DNA of 64,000 nt, taken from Streptomyces sp. NBC_01314 (GTDB lineage Bacteria; Actinomycetota; Actinomycetes; Streptomycetales; Streptomycetaceae). The DNA is taken from positions 2,976,001 to 3,040,000 of the forward strand of contig NZ_CP108394.1 in assembly GCF_041435215.1 (NCBI RefSeq). Direction: 5' to 3'. Position 1 is the first letter of the stretch. Each line of letters starts with the position of its first letter. The notes under the pieces were generated by a model. That model was not told the DNA's origin and searched no databases. It was given only the letters and a program-made list of their open reading frames with translations. Position numbers and translations under genes: made by a program. This document shows positions 42,665-52,443 of this stretch, piece by piece.

Positions 42665-42882
42665 GCGGCGATCGTAGGTACGCGCAGATACCCGGTCCGG
42701 GCACGTTCCGCACCACGTAAGACGTTCGTAAGGCTTCCGGTCGTTGGCCCGGTGGTCACCCGAGACGGTGGCGCCCGTCCGAGCCCGGGAGCCGTCACGC
42801 GGAGCAACTGACGCAAGCGCGGGCCTGCCCGCGGTAGGTGGTGGCCGCAGACAGGCCCGGGCGGTGGCTCAGCGCGTCACCG

Positions 42883-44391
42883 TCACTGGCATTCCTGGCC
42901 GGTGTTGATGCACTCGACCATGGTGTTCATCAGCTGCCCGTCAAAGACGTTGACGAAGTCTCCGTGGTCGGTGATCGGCTTGTGCATCTGCTCCGGGAAG
43001 CCGTCCACCGCGTAGAAGGCGCTCGACCGGCCGTTGTCGTTCAGGCTGGGCGCGTCCACGTCGTACACCAGGCGCTGCACCAGCTGCGGAATGGCCTGGA
43101 AGCCGTTCGGGCAGGCCCCGGTCTTCGGGTCGGCGAACGCGACGTGATCACGGTGGTTGGCGCTGTCGATGTTCTGGCCGTCCCAGCAGCTCTGGAACTT
43201 GGATGTCCGGACCAGACTGCTGCCGTCGGGACAGATCGGGTACTTGTCCGTCAGCTGCCGGTCCTCGAAGCCCGTGCAGCTCCATGCGGCGTTGGCATTG
43301 ACCGTTCCGTTGGTGAACGCCTTGGCGTCTCCGGTGATGATCCGCAGGAACTTGGGCATCGCCACGACCTTGCTGCTCGGATTGCCCACGTATTCCAGGG
43401 TCACCTGCGAGGCCGTGAGGATCTTGCCCACATTGCCCTCGGCACCACCGCCCGGCTGGTCGGCGTCGAACTCCTTCGTGCCGTCCTGCAGGCGGAGAAC
43501 CGGCCAGTAGTACGACGATTTGTCACCCTGGTTCTGGCAGGTGGTCTCGCCCGCCGCGAAGTCCTCGTTGTCGGCGAAGGCATCGTTGGCCTGGTTGCCG
43601 ACATAGTCGTGCGTGTGGTGCGCCCCGTTGTCCACACCGGGCGCGACGATGATGTTGTCGCTGTTGTACAGCTTGTTCGCGTTCACGCCGCAATCGGTGG
43701 TGAACTTCCCGAGCGAGGCGTTCTGTTGCTGCTGAGGGCCGTTGACGTTGGGCTGGACGGTGGTGATGTCCACGAAGTCGGCGGCGACCGGACCGTTGCC
43801 TGCCTGTCCATTGTTGGCGGGCTCCTCTTGCCCGTTACCTGCGTCCTGGTCCTGGTCGTTCTGGTTGTCGCCACCCTCGCCATCGCCGGTGCCGACCGGG
43901 TTCCCGGCGGCGCGGAGTGTGCAGGCTGCGAGTGACTCCAGGCCCTGCGGCCGGTCGGCCGTACGGCCGATGGCGATCGCGATGCGGTCGATGGTCGCAG
44001 TCCGCTTGTCCTTGAGCGGTCCCATGATCGCGTTGTTGGCGAAGTTGCTGTCCTGCCGTATGGCCTGGGCCGAGTTCTGCAACCGCTGGTAGGCATCCGC
44101 GACTTGTTGGTCCAGCAGCGCGAGGTTCCTGTCGACCTCAGCCCTGGCCTGGTCAGGCACCTGCCGCAGCCGGGTACCGACATCGGGGCAGTCGATGGTG
44201 GCGGCCCCCGCCGCCAAGGCTTGGTTCGTTTGATCCTGGGCCGAGCTCTTGGTGGTGTCGCCACCCCCGCTCTCATCGGCCGAGGCGTACACATTCGCCG
44301 CTACCAGTCCTCCTGCCCCCAGGGCAGTCGCCGCCACGGCCGCGATGGCCCGGCGGGTCGTCTTCGATCGCTTACGTGTGTTACGTCGCAT
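42883..44391 (-). CDS. Secreted DUF1996 protein
   Basis: A 502-aa protein. A twin-arginine-rich signal ([20 protein letters not shown]) is followed by a helical region (about 60-165) and an acidic Asn/Gln/Gly-rich linker ([18 protein letters not shown]). The DUF1996 domain (about 225-495) has [37 protein letters not shown], and [20 protein letters not shown]. Its many His, Asp and paired Cys suggest metal binding. Homologues are found in actinomycetes and fungi with no established activity. ATG 44391 follows AGAGGAG. Confidence 0.9.
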   Translation of the reverse strand: MRRNTRKRSKTTRRAIAAVAATALGAGGLVAANVYASADESGGGDTTKSSAQDQTNQALAAGAATIDCPDVGTRLRQVPDQARAEVDRNLALLDQQVADAYQRLQNSAQAIRQDSNFANNAIMGPLKDKRTATIDRIAIAIGRTADRPQGLESLAACTLRAAGNPVGTGDGEGGDNQNDQDQDAGNGQEEPANNGQAGNGPVAADFVDITTVQPNVNGPQQQQNASLGKFTTDCGVNANKLYNSDNIIVAPGVDNGAHHTHDYVGNQANDAFADNEDFAAGETTCQNQGDKSSYYWPVLRLQDGTKEFDADQPGGGAEGNVGKILTASQVTLEYVGNPSSKVVAMPKFLRIITGDAKAFTNGTVNANAAWSCTGFEDRQLTDKYPICPDGSSLVRTSKFQSCWDGQNIDSANHRDHVAFADPKTGACPNGFQAIPQLVQRLVYDVDAPSLNDNGRSSAFYAVDGFPEQMHKPITDHGDFVNVFDGQLMNTMVECINTGQECQ

Positions 44392-44789
44392 GGGACTCCT
44401 CTGAGATCTCTGGGTCGAGCGCCGCTTCGGTTCCGCTTCCGCTCACCGCAGCTGCTCGCTCGATGCCGATGCCGTTCGTGGGCAAGGCCCCAGCCGCACC
44501 CTCTGAACGACAGCCGGGCACCATGGGGGTACCGCAGACGAAGTCACAAGCGCCCTCCCGGCGGCAGCCGGCGCGGGGTGCCCCGGGCGAGCCCGACAAG
44601 GGAAAGCCTCGGCAGGGCTCGTGGACACCGGCCGCGTGCTGCGCGTGACCACTGATGGCTCCTCGGAATCCTCAAGTGCCGCCGCCCTGATGCGACTTCG
44701 TCACCAGAGTTACGGATGGGACAAGCGCCATGAGAGGACTCGGGGTACCTCGTCAGGCTCTCGTAAGGATTCGCGCGACCGGGCGGTGT

Positions 44790-44945
44790 CCGCCTCCACA
44801 AAGCGGAAACACACGCTGGACATGTCCCGCTGCGACCTCGTCGCCCGGATCGCGCAGGATCTCAGCACTCCGCTCGCCGGGCCGCGCCATACCCGAAGCA
44901 CGCTGACGGCGTCGTCACCGACACCACCCGGAAGACCGGCCGACT
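44790..44945 (+). pseudogene. Histidine-kinase remnant
   Basis: SRCDLVARIAQDLSTPLAGP resembles the phospho-acceptor segment of the kinase at 37635 (SRRELVAWISHDLRTPLAGL) with His replaced by Gln, and flanking homology quickly fades. It is a short fragment with weak support. The rest of 44392-45054 shows no recognisable gene. Confidence 0.35.
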
Positions 44946-45054
44946 GCGGCCCCCGCCCCGCCGAACAGGACTCCGGGCCGGTGCCGACCGCTCGTCCCCC
45001 GTGTTGGGCCGCACGTCGCCAAGCCGGACCAACCAGTAAAGCCGGGTCGCCGCC

Positions 45055-45400
45055 TTCGGCGTCGTGGGCCGGCTCGCCCTGGCCCGCGCCGACGATCTGC
45101 GGGTGATCACGTCTGCGGCCACCTGGTGGAGATGGTCCACCCACGGACCAATCGCCCGGCGCTGGAGTGGACTCTGTCCCGACTCGTCGTCGAACCGGTC
45201 ACCGAGCCGATCGCCAGCCACGCCGCCGTGCTCCTCACCCACGCGGCCCGCACGGCCACAAGTGCGCCATCGACGCCATGCTCAGTGCCACCGCCCTCGC
45301 CAGCCCCGGCCCCGGCCCCGGCCCCGTCACGATCCTCACCTCGGATCCAGAGGACCTGACCGCGCTGTGCGGCGGACGAGCCACCGGGATCAAGGTCTGA
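45055..45400 (+). pseudogene. PIN-domain (VapC-like) toxin remnant
   Basis: DLRVITSAATWWRW and EWTLSRLVVEPVTEPIASHA in two frames, followed after a shift by GHKCAIDAMLSATALASPGP and VTILTSDPEDLTALCGG, reproduce the second half of actinobacterial PIN-domain proteins, including the Asp of IDAM and the SDPEDL end. The N-terminus is lost. No antitoxin gene is seen. Confidence 0.6.
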
Positions 45401-45441
45401 GCCGACCCTCGTCGATGGAGCCGCGTGGTTCGGCCCAGTCG

Positions 45442-46142
45442 CTACTGGTCCAGGTCGGGCGGCTGGTCGTAGGCGCTCAGGAGCCCCTCGATGCACTGGT
45501 TGTTGATGGACTGCCGGTCGTACAGGCACTTCGCGTACCGAGACAGCAGAACCTCGACGCTGTTCCCCGCCCGCTGGGCGACCTCGGCCGGATCCGCCCC
45601 GGCGCACAGCCACGTGGACAGGGCTGAGTGCCGCAGGTCGTACGGCCGTTTCGCGAGCGGAGTGTTGGCGAGGGCGGGCGGCAGGACGAGGGCGCGGGTC
45701 TCGTGCCAGACCCGGTTGTAGGTGGTGTAAGTGATGATCCGGCCCTGCTCGGTGAAGAACAGTCGGCCGTCGTCGGCCGTGCCGAACGTGGCGACGTGAT
45801 CCCTCCACATCGTCACCAGGTGCGGCGGCAACGGCACCACCCGCGTCTCGCCCGGCGGGCGATTCTTCAGCCCACGCTCATCGTGGAACTTGCCGGTGTC
45901 GGTCCACCGCTTGCCCGCCTGCGGCAGAGTGCGATGCAAGATCAATCGACCCCACAGCCGGTGCGGGGCAGGCGGCAGTCCGGCAATGCCACCGCCACCG
46001 CCTCCTCGGGGCGCAGGCCCGCGTAGTACATGCCAGCGAAGAACCCGACCAGCCGATAGCCGCCCGCATATGAGACGGCGCCCAGCAGATCCCGCGCCTG
46101 GCGAGGGTTGGCCACCACCCGCGGATCCACCGCAACCGCCGG
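45442..46142 (-). pseudogene. Tyrosine integrase cut by an insertion sequence
   Basis: The catalytic half is well preserved: DPRVVANPRQARDLLGAVSY and YYAGLRPEEAVAVALP (first Arg), then, after a shift near 45945, HETRALVLPPALANTPLAKR, PYDLRHSALSTWL (R..H box) and SVEVLLSRYAKCLYDRQ (Tyr). The 5' part ends exactly at the left inverted repeat of the IS at 46143, and no N-terminal half is found beyond its right end. Confidence 0.78.
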
Positions 46143-47733
46143 CTTAGCTTGGCGTTTATCCTCGCTGCTGTTTCAGGCGGACGTGTTCGGTGAGGGTTTC
46201 TGCTCGTTTCACGGTCTTTCCGGGCTCGTAGCGTGGCGCTGGCCTGCGGTTTTTGGAGCCGGGTGGGCGTCCGGGGCCAGGCCGGGAGGGTTTCGGCACG
46301 GCTGTGGGACGGGCGGCTGTCTCGCGGAGGTGACGGAACCCCCGGCGGACCCGGGCGGGGGTGAGCCGGCGGGGTTCGGTGGCCCGTTCCCAGGGGCGCC
46401 GGAGGTCCTCGGCGAGGGGGCGGGCGAGGCGGAGCTGGGTGTGGGCGGCGATGATCAGCCAGGTCCACAGGTCGGCGGTGTGCGGGTCGCGGACCTTCGG
46501 CACGGTCCAGCCGAGCGTCTGCTTGAACAGGCGGAAAGTGTGCTCCAGGTCGAATCTGCGGAGGAACGCCTGCCAACGAAGGTTGACGTCCTCGCCGGTC
46601 ATCGCGGTGCGTGAGGACCACAGCCAGACCGGTTTCGGGTCGCGGTCGCCGGGCAGATGATCGACGTTCAGCCGGATCAACGTGCCGTGGATCAGAGGCA
46701 GTTCACCGCTGTGGTCGAGCCAGGGGCCACGGGCAGTCAGGCGGGGGTGCATCCGGTCCCAGGCGAACGCTTCGGCCGTGCCGTAGCGGGTGGTGCCGGA
46801 GGTGGTGGCCTGGTCGGGGACGTGCCAGGACTCCGGCTTGGCGAAGGTGAGGACACCGCCGTGCTTGCGGGGCTGCCCGCCGCGCGGGGTGGAACGGCGC
46901 GGGCCGGCGTCGCGGAGCATGACCCGGTCCGAGCGCAGTCGGCCGACCAGCTCGACGGGCAGGTCCGCCAGGACGTAAGCGAGCCGGGTGACGTCGTAGC
47001 CCGAGTCCATGACAACGAGAATGTCCTGGTCATCAGGTTTCCACTGTCCCGCTCGCACGAGCCGGCCAACTACATCGCGCAGCTGGGCGGCGGTCACGGC
47101 GGTGGCGTCGTCGGCCGGACCCAGCCGGACCGCGTCCAGCATGGCCGTCCACGAGGTGCGTCCGGTTTCCAGCGCGGCGACGAAGGAGTAGGGCCAGCCG
47201 GGGATCATCTGGTCGGCGCTGCGACCTCGACCGTAGACGTGGCAGAACAGCAGGTCCGGGCTGGTAGGGGCGTCGGGACGCAGCCAGTTGCTCACGTCGA
47301 CCGCAAGGACGATCCGCCCGTCGGCCGCCCTCGGCAACGGCGTGGAGGCAAGCAGCCGCCGCAGGCGGCGCGGCTCGAGCCAGCCGCGGTTGACCGCGCC
47401 GTACATCGCACCGTGCCCACGCCGGTGCTCGACCGCCAGCGTCAACTCGACCAGCGACTTGACCGGCCCGTCCGCGCACAGCACCGCGTCGGCGAGCTCG
47501 AAGAGCGCATCCGCACGGGCGTAAAGGCAGTCGTAGAACTCGACACGAAAGTGGGACAGCACGCCCAGTGCGGCGTCAGCGGGACCTGCACAAGCCAGAC
47601 TCTTCACAGCGGCCGTTCCTTCACGCGACGTTGCTCGACACCTCGAAGCGTGAAGAACGGCCGTCCTGCTGTCTCAGGAAGAAGCCAAGATCAGCAGGAC
47701 AGGTGACCCGGCGAGGTTAAACGCCAAGCTAAG
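46143..47733 (-). mobile_element. Complete insertion sequence with 23-bp inverted repeats
   Basis: The left end begins CTTAGCTTGGCGTTTA at 46143-46165 and the right end at 47711-47733 is its reverse complement with one mismatch over 23 bp. One transposase gene fills it. It interrupts the integrase remnant. No clear target duplication was found. Length 1,591 bp. Confidence 0.88.
46156..47607 (-). CDS. DDE transposase of the IS (IS701/IS4-like, NF041680-type)
   Basis: A 483-aa protein. LAVDVSNWLRPDAPTSPDLL (first Asp), DILVVMDSGYDVTRLAYVLA (second Asp) and RRFDLEHTFRLFKQTLGWT (Glu in the YREK-like helix) form the expected DDE set. The C-terminus has a basic tail (RPGPGRPPGSKNRRP). The stop codon lies inside the left inverted repeat, showing the element is compact and complete. 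Probably active or recently active. Confidence 0.88.
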   Translation of the reverse strand: MKSLACAGPADAALGVLSHFRVEFYDCLYARADALFELADAVLCADGPVKSLVELTLAVEHRRGHGAMYGAVNRGWLEPRRLRRLLASTPLPRAADGRIVLAVDVSNWLRPDAPTSPDLLFCHVYGRGRSADQMIPGWPYSFVAALETGRTSWTAMLDAVRLGPADDATAVTAAQLRDVVGRLVRAGQWKPDDQDILVVMDSGYDVTRLAYVLADLPVELVGRLRSDRVMLRDAGPRRSTPRGGQPRKHGGVLTFAKPESWHVPDQATTSGTTRYGTAEAFAWDRMHPRLTARGPWLDHSGELPLIHGTLIRLNVDHLPGDRDPKPVWLWSSRTAMTGEDVNLRWQAFLRRFDLEHTFRLFKQTLGWTVPKVRDPHTADLWTWLIIAAHTQLRLARPLAEDLRRPWERATEPRRLTPARVRRGFRHLRETAARPTAVPKPSRPGPGRPPGSKNRRPAPRYEPGKTVKRAETLTEHVRLKQQRG

Positions 47734-47807
47734 AGGCTGTTGTCGTTCCGATCTTGAGGGGTGTGGACCGAACGGGAGTTTCGATCGGGTGAGCTAGCCT
47801 GTCCGCC

Positions 47808-48017
47808 GTGGACCACGCCCCCGAGCCGCTGAACTGCCCTGACTGCGGGCGCGTGATGAAGAGCCTGGGCCTTGTCCTGTCTCTCCGCGATGAGGACAAG
47901 CAGCGTGTGTGCCGACACGCCTGGAGGTGCCCGGAGGGTCACACCTGGTGGCACTGGGCGGATCGGCCGGCTGAGCCCCTGGATGTCTGCCCCTACCCCC
48001 AGCTGTTCCGGCGATGA
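47808..48017 (+). CDS. Small zinc-ribbon-like protein
   Basis: A 69-aa protein from GTG 47808. Two Cys clusters, LNCPDCGRVM and CRHAWRCPEGHTWWHW, could bind one zinc ion. No strong ribosome binding site. Lies between two insertion sequences. Role unknown. Confidence 0.5.
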   Translation: MDHAPEPLNCPDCGRVMKSLGLVLSLRDEDKQRVCRHAWRCPEGHTWWHWADRPAEPLDVCPYPQLFRR

Positions 48018-48145
48018 CGGCGACCTGCTGTCGCCTGCCCGCGGCCTTCGGCTCACGAGCTCGGTGGCTGTCGCCGGCCCGATCCTGATCGGTATCGGTC
48101 GGCCGGAGTCTCAATCGGGTGACTGCGGCGGCCGACGCGCATGAG

Positions 48146-49123
48146 AACAGGGCCTCTTGGTAGCTCAAAGGGTGTCTACGCCAAAAAGCTGTCCAGGAGG
48201 CCCTGTTGTCGCAGTTCTACGACATCATGTGGGTGGAGTCCACTTCGACCACCCTTGCGTGTGACTGCCTGGCTCACCGGTTCGGGAACGCCGGCGACCA
48301 CCCGGTGCGCGAGCGCCGCTACCCGACCGACATGTCGGAGGCGGAGTGGGCGGTGGTGAGACCGTTGCTGCCGGTGCCGGGCTGGCTGCGCGGGCGGGGC
48401 GGGCAGCCGGAGGCGTACTGCCACCGCGCGACACTGGACGCGATCCGCTACCTGGTCGACAACGCCATCAAGTGGCGGGCCATGCCGGCCGACTTCCCGC
48501 CGTGGGACCGGGTCTACGCTTTCTTCCGCCGCTGGCGCGACCACGGCATGGTCAAGGAGTTCCACGACCGCCTCCGCCGCAAGGTCCGCGAGCAGGCAGG
48601 GCGGGCCCCGGAGCCGAGCGCGGGGGTCATCGACTCACAGTCGGTCAAGGCGGACGCCGTCGTCGGCGCCGGCACCCGCGGCTTCGACGGCGGCAAGCTC
48701 ATCAACGGCCGCAAGCGGCACGCCGTGGTCGACACCCTCGGCCTCCTGCTCACGGTGATGGTCACCAGCGCGGATGTCGGGGACCGTGCGGCGGCCCAGG
48801 TCCTGCTGGCCCAGGTCGCCGCCGCGCATCACCTGCTGGCCCTGGTCTGGGCCGACGGCGGTTACACCGGCAGCCTCGTCGAACACTGTCTCGCCGCCCT
48901 CGCCCTGGTCCTCACCATCGTCAAGCGCAGCGACGACATGCGCGGCTTCGTCGTGCTGCCCAAGCGCTGGATCGTGGAGCGGTTCTTTGCCCATCTGATG
49001 CAAAGCCGCCGCCTCGTGCGGGACTTCGAGCGGTCCACCAGCAGTGCGGAGGCGATGGTCTACTGGTCGATGACGCGGCTCATGACCCGCCGCCTGGCCC
49101 GGCCACGCTCTTCGCGAGCGTGA
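48146..49123 (+). mobile_element. IS5-type element, right end not defined
   Basis: Contains an intact IS5-type transposase. A 12-bp inverted repeat (48146-48157 with 48193-48204) lies just before the gene and could be a leader hairpin or part of the left end. No matching right terminal repeat was found. Its 3' end overlaps the last 44 nt of a host-like gene. Confidence 0.6.
48206..49123 (+). CDS. IS5-family transposase
   Basis: Up to 305 aa from TTG 48206; ATG 48331 (MSEAEWAVVRPLLPVPGWLR) gives the usual family N-terminus. Catalytic residues are visible: GVIDSQSVKADAV (Asp), LVWADGGYTGSLVE (Asp) and IVERFFAHLMQSRRLVRDFE (Glu). The frame is uninterrupted, so it may be functional. The product moves or moved the surrounding element. 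Confidence 0.88.
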   Translation: MSQFYDIMWVESTSTTLACDCLAHRFGNAGDHPVRERRYPTDMSEAEWAVVRPLLPVPGWLRGRGGQPEAYCHRATLDAIRYLVDNAIKWRAMPADFPPWDRVYAFFRRWRDHGMVKEFHDRLRRKVREQAGRAPEPSAGVIDSQSVKADAVVGAGTRGFDGGKLINGRKRHAVVDTLGLLLTVMVTSADVGDRAAAQVLLAQVAAAHHLLALVWADGGYTGSLVEHCLAALALVLTIVKRSDDMRGFVVLPKRWIVERFFAHLMQSRRLVRDFERSTSSAEAMVYWSMTRLMTRRLARPRSSRA

Positions 49124-49622
49124 ACCGGCCCGGCGCCGACTCGACCAGCCAGCCCCGGGCCACCAGCCGCTTCGCCTTCGACCGCAACGCCTCGATCTTC
49201 GCGGGCACCGGGTCCAGGCCGAAGCAGGCGGCCATCTCCTGGCAGGTCAACGGTCCTTGACCGAGACGGTTCCGGTCCGCGAGAACCTGAAGGATCCGCT
49301 GGTAGTCCGCCGACAGTGCCGACCAGACCAGTCCCGCACGCCACATCGGCACCACCGATTTCGGCTTCGCGGCCCCCGAGGTCCCAGGCGCTGCCGGCAG
49401 ATCACCGCGATCCGACCGCTCCTCGCAGGCGCCGGAGCCGGCATCGTCATCGCCCGGGGCCAGGACCTCGCCGACACGCGAGCGGGCGATGACCCACTCG
49501 TTCCACTCCCGCTCGACCACGACCAGCTCAGCCTGGATGCGGTCGGCCTCCTCCCGCAGCTCGTCCATACGACGGCGAGCGGTCAGCTCACGCTGTTCCA
49601 GCAGCCCCACGACCGACGGCAT
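49080..49622 (-). CDS. Coiled-coil and winged-helix-like hypothetical protein
   Basis: A 180-aa protein. The N-terminal third is a coiled coil (RRRMDELREEADRIQAELVV, EREWNEWVIA). The C-terminal third (LTCQEMAACFGLDPVPAKIE, ALRSKAKRLVARGWLVESAP, GRFTL) looks like a winged helix. Proteins of this kind are often found beside Streptomyces transposons, and a DNA-binding accessory role is possible. Its 3' end overlaps the IS5 transposase gene by 44 nt, so the original C-terminus may have been replaced. Confidence 0.6.
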   Translation of the reverse strand: MPSVVGLLEQRELTARRRMDELREEADRIQAELVVVEREWNEWVIARSRVGEVLAPGDDDAGSGACEERSDRGDLPAAPGTSGAAKPKSVVPMWRAGLVWSALSADYQRILQVLADRNRLGQGPLTCQEMAACFGLDPVPAKIEALRSKAKRLVARGWLVESAPGRFTLAKSVAGPGGGS

Positions 49623-49739
49623 CCCCGACCTCCACCTGAGCGACGACTCGACACGTCACCACTCCCCGAGACCCCCGACCCCACGCCCGACCAGCGGAAA
49701 CGCAACCCTCAACGCCGGAACGACAACAACCACTCAGGG

Positions 49740-49871
49740 CTGGCCACGAGCTGGCTGATGCCCGCACTCCTTGAGCAGCACCAGCGGGCCGACGGCACGG
49801 TGGTGCTGCCGGAGGTTCTTCGGGAGTGGATCCAGAGCGGAGTCCTGGCGGCACTGACTCCTACCCGTTGA
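49740..49871 (+). pseudogene. C-terminal fragment resembling seryl-tRNA synthetase
   Basis: LMPALLEQHQRADGTVVLPE followed by VLREWIQSG matches the pattern at the C-terminus of class II seryl-tRNA synthetases (ALLENHQ..DG.V.VPE.LRPY). Only about 40 codons remain. Confidence 0.5.
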
Positions 49872-49962
49872 CCTAAGCGGGAATGACCGGCGTGGGCAGG
49901 CAGACTCGTCGCTAACGTCGCGGTACTACAGCCGAGGAGCCGTATGACAGCCCAGGGCTTGA

Positions 49963-50730
49963 TCAAGTTCCGTAGGTGTCCGGATCGTTGGTGATGCCCA
50001 GGATGGGGAGTGCTCGTTGGGGCTCGTCGCGGATCGCGCGGGTGGTCTTGGCGATGTTGTCGGCTCCGAGGGTTTTCAGCACGCCGATGGCGAGGTTGCG
50101 GAGCAGGTCGAAGTTGGCCCGGCCGAGCATCTGGCGTTTCAGCATGATCTTGTTGTTGTGGCCTTCGACGGCGCCGGAGCTGTAGCGCAGGTTGAGGCCG
50201 GCGACGACGGCGTCGAGGTCCTGGCCGAGGCCGGTGACGAAGGTGTACAGGGCGGGAAGGTCGTCGGACTGAACGCCGGTGATCCACTGGCTCAGGTCCC
50301 GGCCTTGACGGTTGTTCATGAGCTCGGCGAACGCGCGGACGTGGTCGGCGGTGCGGTCGAGTGCGGGGCAGCGGGCCAGGATCGCCTTGAGTCGCTGGGC
50401 CTGCACTGCCTGCAGGCCGGCACTTCGCCGCCCGTGCCGGAAGGTCAGCCCGTCGACCTGCTCAGCGAACGTTGCCTGCTCACAGGCACGTTCGCCGCAT
50501 CGGAACCGCCGTACCTGTAACTCGATCAGCACCGGACGCCCACCGATCGCGCTGTCGGCGAGCCTACGTACGTATCAGCTGTGCAGCCGAGCCGACAACG
50601 TCCTGCATGCCGGACACCCGGCCCGTTCCACGGCCGTCCGGGCCCGCACGTACACCAACTCGCCTTCGGACACGACGTTTTCGATCACGACACCGTCGAC
50701 CTGGTGGAACCACAGGTCCTGGAGGAGCAC
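49963..50730 (-). pseudogene. ISL3-family transposase remnant
   Basis: The N-terminal zinc-ribbon part (VYVRARTAVERAGCPACRTL, then LIELQVRRFRCGERACEQAT) is broken by a stop or frameshift near 50577. It then joins directly to C-terminal blocks (AVQAQRLKAILARCPALDRT, LRYSSGAVEGHNNKIMLKRQ, MLGRANFDLLRNLAI), missing the central catalytic region. It is a deletion derivative and inactive. Confidence 0.78.
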
Positions 50731-50857
50731 ATCACCCACGGCCGTTCATGATCGCGGTTTCGGTGACCCTCCGTGGGCCCCAGCACTGAAAGTGATCCAG
50801 AACCAGGATTCAACCGCCGCCGACAGGCGGTGCCAGAGCTGATGGTGCAAGCACTCG

Positions 50858-50893
50858 GCAGTGCCCCGCTCGCGATATGAAGTGGGGCACTGC
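50858..50893. other. Inverted repeat in a gene-free gap
   Basis: 10-bp perfect arms (GCAGTGCCCC and GGGGCACTGC) with a 16-nt loop. It lies in the 50731-51071 gap, which contains no recognised gene. It may be a terminator or the end of a lost element. Confidence 0.45.
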
Positions 50894-51071
50894 TGATGCA
50901 TGCGGAGGGGACGTCGGCGGCTTGCCGGGCGCGGGCCGAAGTTGCAGAGCAACGTCTCCACGCTTCGATTTCGAAGGGATTGACAGAGGGCATCCGCGCC
51001 CTCATGCCCAGGCTCTGATCCGGCTGTTGATAGGAGGACCGGGACTCGGTCGGCCGCACTCGGGACAAGCC

Positions 51072-52271
51072 TCAGAGGAAGGAGGAAACACCGTCGAGGA
51101 GCCTGTCCACATCGTCGGCGGTGTTGTACGGCGCCAGGCCCACCCGCAGGGCGGGGTCCTGCAGCTTCAGGGCTGCGAAGGGCTCATACGCGTAGAACGA
51201 CCCAGCGGGGGCCAGGACGTCGCGTGCGGCCAGGTGCACCTGGGCCTCGCGGGCGTCGCGGCCTTCGAGGGTCATCAGGAGGGTCGGGGTACGGTCGGCC
51301 GCCTTCGAGTGCACGGTGACGAGATCGCCCAGAGCGCGCAGACCGTCTTGCATCCTTGTACGCAGCGCCCACTCGTGCTTGTGCAGAGAGCCCAGCGAAC
51401 GTGAGAGCCGCTGCCTGCGCGTGGCGCCCCCGCCCGGGTCGATCGCGGCGAGGAACTCCACGGCGGCTGTGGCACCCGCCAGGATTTCGTAGGGCAGCGT
51501 GCCGAACTCGAAGCGCTCCGGCACGGTGTCGGGGGACGGCAGCAGCTTGTCCGGCTGGAGGGTTGCGAGGAGTTCGGGCGCTCCCGCGAGCACGCCGCAG
51601 TGCGGTCCGAGGAACTTGTACGGCGAGCAGACGAACAGGTCCGCACCCATCGCGGGCACGTCCACCAAGTGGTGGGCGGCGTAGTGCACCCCGTCCACGT
51701 ACACCAGGGCGCCGACCTCGTGCGCCCGGTCGGCGATCCGGCGTACGGGCGGCTTGGTGCCCAGCACGTTCGAGGCCGCCGTGACCGCGACCAGCCGGGT
51801 ACGAGGCGACAGCGCCCGCTCGAACGAATCGAGGTCCAGCTCCGTCGTCCCGGCGTCGATCTCGATCCAACGGACCGTCACTCCGGCGCGCTCGGCCGCC
51901 TGGACCCAGGGACGGACGTTGCAGTCGTGGTCCAGGCGGCTGAGGACGATCTCGTCACCCGCCTTCCAGCCCTTGGCCAGGTGACGGGAGAAGTCGTACG
52001 TGAGCTGGGTGGCGCTGCGCCCGTGGACGATGCCGCCGGCGGGCACGCTGAGCAGGTCGGCGTAAGCGGCGCGGAACTCCGTGACGGCGCGCTCGGCGTT
52101 CAGCTCGGACGGGCTGACAACACCCCGGTTGGAAAGGGGGCCGGTCAGCGTCGCGGTGATGGCGTCGGCGACCGGGCGGGGGGTCTGGGTCCCGCCCGGG
52201 CCGTCGAAGAAGGCGAGACCGTGCTCGAGGGAGGGGAAGTGGGCCCGGAGGGCGGTCAGGTCGATGGCCAC
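51072..52271 (-). CDS. Cysteine-desulfurase-like PLP aminotransferase (class V)
   Basis: A 399-aa protein. FFDGPGGTQTPRPVADAIT, SATQLTYDFSRHLAKGW and DEIVLSRLDHDCNVRPWVQA are typical of the cysteine desulfurase-like subfamily. The PLP Lys is in LFVCSPYKFLGPHCGVLAG, preceded by the cofactor Asp-His (VYVDGVHYAAH). It lacks an evident catalytic Cys loop of IscS/SufS, so desulfurase activity is uncertain. GTG 52271 is used. It is divergent from the LysR gene, which probably controls it. Confidence 0.85.
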   Translation of the reverse strand: MAIDLTALRAHFPSLEHGLAFFDGPGGTQTPRPVADAITATLTGPLSNRGVVSPSELNAERAVTEFRAAYADLLSVPAGGIVHGRSATQLTYDFSRHLAKGWKAGDEIVLSRLDHDCNVRPWVQAAERAGVTVRWIEIDAGTTELDLDSFERALSPRTRLVAVTAASNVLGTKPPVRRIADRAHEVGALVYVDGVHYAAHHLVDVPAMGADLFVCSPYKFLGPHCGVLAGAPELLATLQPDKLLPSPDTVPERFEFGTLPYEILAGATAAVEFLAAIDPGGGATRRQRLSRSLGSLHKHEWALRTRMQDGLRALGDLVTVHSKAADRTPTLLMTLEGRDAREAQVHLAARDVLAPAGSFYAYEPFAALKLQDPALRVGLAPYNTADDVDRLLDGVSSFL

Positions 52272-52443
52272 GGCCTCGGCTTTCTGCAGAAGTGGGGACC
52301 GATCCTGCGAACGGCTGCCGACGGTCGGCGACGGCGCGGACGACAGCGCAGGTGGGGCGCGTCCTTGCGGCCGGTTGCCTAGACTCTGGCACCGGCGACA
52401 GAACACGTAAAGCGATGGATCGAGAAGAGAAAGTTCACGAGTC

